Positions 61,841-64,000 of a stretch of DNA of 64,000 bases are shown here, one piece after another; within the stretch, counting starts at the first letter, position 1; every line of letters begins with the position of its first letter. Source of the DNA: Collinsella sp. An7. GTDB taxonomy: Bacteria > Actinomycetota > Coriobacteriia > Coriobacteriales > Coriobacteriaceae. The translations under genes were made by a program, and so were the position numbers. The DNA lies in assembly GCF_002159335.1 (NCBI RefSeq), contig NZ_NFHP01000004.1, positions 124,001 through 188,000 of the forward strand, in the 5' to 3' direction. The notes under the pieces are model-generated. The model was not told where the DNA came from. It did not search any database and saw only the letters and a list, made by a program, of their open reading frames with translations.

Positions 61841-62980
61841 ATGCACGAGAACGAGATCAACAACTATCTTGCCGTCATCAAGGTGGTCGGCGTCGGCGGC
61901 GGCGGCACCAACGCCGTCAACCGCATGATCGAGGAGGGCATCCGCGGCGTCGAGTTCGTAGCCATCAACACCGACGCGCAGGCGCTGGCGATCTCTGATG
62001 CCGACATCAAGGTCCACATCGGCACCGAGATCACCCGTGGCCTCGGCGCCGGCGCCAACCCCGAGATCGGCCGCAAGGCAGCCGACGAGAGCCGTGACGA
62101 CATCAAGGAGGCGCTCGCGGGCGCTGACATGGTGTTCATCACCGCGGGCGAGGGCGGCGGCACCGGTACCGGCGCGGCACCCATCGTGGCCGATATCGCC
62201 ATGAACGACATCGGTGCGCTCACCGTCGCCGTGGTCACCAAGCCCTTCACCTTTGAGGGTCGCAAGCGCAAGAAGTCGGCCGAGGAGGGCATCGCCACGC
62301 TCTCGCAGTGCGTCGACACCATGATCGTCATCCCCAACGACAAGCTGCTCGACATCGCCGACAAGAAGACCACCATGCTCGAGGCCTTCTCCAACGCCGA
62401 CGGCGTGCTCTCGCAGGGCACCCAGGGCATCACCGACCTCATCACGGTCCCGGGCGTCATCAACCTCGACTTCGCCGACGTAAAGACCATCATGAAGCAG
62501 GCCGGTACCGCCATGATGGGCATCGGCACCGCCTCTGGCGACAACCGTTCGGTCGACGCTGCCCAGCAGGCCATCTCGAGCCCGCTGCTCGAGAGCTCCA
62601 TCGACGGCGCGACCCGCGTGCTGCTCTCTATCGCCGGCTCCAAGGACCTCGGCATCCAGGAGATCAACGACGCGGCCGACCTCGTTGCCAACGCCGTCGA
62701 CCCCGAGGCCAACATCATCTTCGGTACCGTGGTGGACGAATCCCTGGGCGATCAGGTGCGCATCACCGTCATCGCCACCGGCTTCTCCGATTCCAACGTC
62801 AGCCGTCAGGACGAGCTCTTTGCCGCGGCGCCCAAGTCGAGCGATTCGTCGAGCTCCTCGCGCGGCACCAGCTCCTCCACGAGCGCTCCCGCGAGCCGCA
62901 CCATCGGCGGCCAGGAGGTCCACAACTTTGGTAACGACCAGTTTGAGCTCCCGGACTTTCTCAAGCGCGGTAACTTTTAA
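61841..62980 (+). CDS. ftsZ: Cell division protein FtsZ
   Basis: 379 residues. The tubulin-like GTPase has [13 protein letters not shown] (18-30), the signature [12 protein letters not shown] (near 104-115), the T7 loop with [11 protein letters not shown] and the synergy helix. A Ser-rich linker (about 330-350) leads to the conserved C-terminal peptide LPDFLKR, which binds partner proteins. GGAGGACCAC precedes the ATG. No ftsA lies between ftsQ and ftsZ. Confidence 0.97.
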   Translation: MHENEINNYLAVIKVVGVGGGGTNAVNRMIEEGIRGVEFVAINTDAQALAISDADIKVHIGTEITRGLGAGANPEIGRKAADESRDDIKEALAGADMVFITAGEGGGTGTGAAPIVADIAMNDIGALTVAVVTKPFTFEGRKRKKSAEEGIATLSQCVDTMIVIPNDKLLDIADKKTTMLEAFSNADGVLSQGTQGITDLITVPGVINLDFADVKTIMKQAGTAMMGIGTASGDNRSVDAAQQAISSPLLESSIDGATRVLLSIAGSKDLGIQEINDAADLVANAVDPEANIIFGTVVDESLGDQVRITVIATGFSDSNVSRQDELFAAAPKSSDSSSSSRGTSSSTSAPASRTIGGQEVHNFGNDQFELPDFLKRGNF

Positions 62981-63006
62981 GGGTTTGTGCTAGAAGCGCA
63001 AACCTC

Positions 63007-63116
63007 GACGCTGCGCGGGCCTCAGGCACGTCATCTTGCCGTTCACTCGTGGGTCGCCGCCGTAAGGCGTGCTCCCTCTTAGTTCACGGCAACCTGGCGT
63101 GCCTGGGGCCCGCTCG
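63007..63116 (+). ncRNA. Structured 3' element, copy 3 (behind ftsZ)
   Basis: A long stem of 26 positions, broken only by a 2x2 internal loop, pairs GGGCCTCAGGCACG...TTGCCGT (63017-63044) with ACGGCAA...CGTGCCTGGGGCCC (63084-63112). The enclosed part TCACTCGTGGGTCGCCGCCG-TAAGGCG-TGCTCCCTCTTA matches copies 1 and 2 while the stem sequence differs. The remaining gap to pgeF (63117-63414) shows no gene. Confidence 0.62.
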
Positions 63117-63414
63117 CTGTTGTGGGTCCGACCTACGGGGATAAATGCTTGTGCGGGGGTGGCACGCTTGCTGTGGTGGGCTCTACCTATAGCGTTAGAT
63201 ACCTACGTGAACTGTGGCGTTCTCGCTATAGCGGGCTCCATCTAAGGAGGTCGAGTAGCTGTCCCTCTGAGGCTACCCTTGGCCGTGCGGGCTCTAGCCG
63301 GAAATGCGGTTGCCGCGCATGTATGGGGCTCACTGGCTGATGCCGGTGCCGCTTGGGTTGTGTCTCAGCAACGCCGGGTATAACGTTGCCTAACCGTTGT
63401 GGAGAGGAGCGCAG

Positions 63415-64000
63415 ATGGAGCGGCGTACGTATAAGAACGGCGTGACACTCGTCGGGTCGTCTGAGGGGCCGGTTGCTTTTGCCTTTACGGAGCGGACGGG
63501 CGGGGTTTCTCATCCGCCCTTCTCCTCGTTGAACCTTGGGACGCACGTGGGGGACGACCCCGCGGCAGTGGGGGAGAACCGTCGCCTCGTACTCGAGGCT
63601 CTAGGCTGCGAAGATGCGCTCTGCCACCTCATCGTGCCCAATCAGGTCCATGGTGACCATGTGGCTGTGGTCCGCTCTCCAGACGAAGAGGCCCTCGACG
63701 CCGTGCGGGCCGAGGTGGCCGACGGAGCGGACGCCGTCGTCTGCACCTTGCCCGGTGTGCCCGTACTCCTCTGCTTTGCCGACTGCGTGCCGGTGCTGCT
63801 TACCTGCGAGCGCGGCTTTGCCGTGGTGCACTCCGGCTGGAAGGGCACGATCGCGGGCATCGCGGCCAAGGCCGCGCGCGTGCTCGCCCAAGAGACCGGT
63901 GCGGCGCCGCGCGAAATCCGCGCCTATATCGGCCCGCACATCACGGGAGCGGAGTACGAGGTGTCGACCGAGCTCATCGAGCGCTTCGCCGAGCGCTTCC
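63415..64000 (+). CDS. pgeF: Peptidoglycan editing factor / multicopper polyphenol oxidase family (YfiH), partial
   Basis: The first 195 codons are present; the window ends inside the gene. The fold's metal-site motifs are visible: NQVHGDHV, CFADCVPVLLT and VVHSGWKGT (His/Cys/His ligands). Members remove mis-inserted Ser from UDP-MurNAc-peptides and also show laccase-like or adenosine deaminase activity. Its place after ftsZ is common in Gram-positive dcw clusters. GGAGAGGAGCGCAG precedes the ATG. Confidence 0.9.
   Translation, partial: MERRTYKNGVTLVGSSEGPVAFAFTERTGGVSHPPFSSLNLGTHVGDDPAAVGENRRLVLEALGCEDALCHLIVPNQVHGDHVAVVRSPDEEALDAVRAEVADGADAVVCTLPGVPVLLCFADCVPVLLTCERGFAVVHSGWKGTIAGIAAKAARVLAQETGAAPREIRAYIGPHITGAEYEVSTELIERFAERF

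Overview
The window is high-GC bacterial DNA with dense genes, strong G/C preference at third codon positions, AAGGAG-type ribosome binding sites and many ATGA start/stop overlaps. Gene content (ECF transporters with fused ATPases, a FeoA-FeoB fusion, tandem substrate-binding lipoproteins, a PepV-like dipeptidase, an M18 aminopeptidase, and ftsQ-ftsZ without ftsA between them) suggests an actinobacterium of the class Coriobacteriia, perhaps Collinsella or a close relative. The taxonomic placement is inference from gene content, not from a marker-gene comparison.

Layout. 1-562 holds the start of an RsmB/RsmF-type rRNA methyltransferase. 668-4169 is a minus-strand ECF transporter operon headed by a 22-codon leader peptide with three consecutive Trp codons and a terminator, a textbook tryptophan attenuator. 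4540-10140 carries tgt, a DUF2252 gene, a membrane-anchored XRE regulator, a LOG-family enzyme and a PARG-like macrodomain protein. 10456-13821 is an HdeD-like membrane protein, then thiD and thiC, with a TPP riboswitch in front of thiC. 14510-20176 is the branched-chain amino acid cluster ilvD-ilvB-ilvN-ilvC. 20478-20954 is a decayed IS30 element. 21030-24170 holds an aldo/keto reductase, an esterase and a carboxymuconolactone decarboxylase-like protein. 24985-29077 is an ABC importer of the TrpX/ABC_sub_bind type with two tandem binding lipoproteins. 29283-36340 holds asnS, a GH31 alpha-glucosidase divergent from an AraC regulator, a MalY/PatB-type lyase and a HAD phosphatase.

36713-41872 is a second complete ECF transporter operon (S, fused A-A, T) co-transcribed with a PHP-domain protein and an RpiR regulator, with a palindrome that could be the RpiR operator at the promoter. 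42068-51951 holds feoAB, a DNA-deoxyinosine/uracil glycosylase-like gene, M18 aminopeptidase, an MBL-fold hydrolase, an Rrf2 regulator, HAD hydrolases and rpsA. 52047-57576 is a PepV-like peptidase and pstSCAB, preceded by four 11-bp direct repeats that look like a Pho box. 57846-64000 is the cell wall and division block murC-murB-ftsQ-ftsZ-pgeF, cut by the window end.

The intergenic DNA is unusually structured. A roughly 75-110 nt hairpin with compensatory base changes lies just behind ilvN, asnS and ftsZ; it is the best candidate here for an undescribed structured RNA. Short GGGGACG palindromes occur three times, and three MITE-like inverted-repeat elements of 104-180 bp sit behind malY, feoAB and pepV. 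No tRNA, rRNA or CRISPR array was seen.
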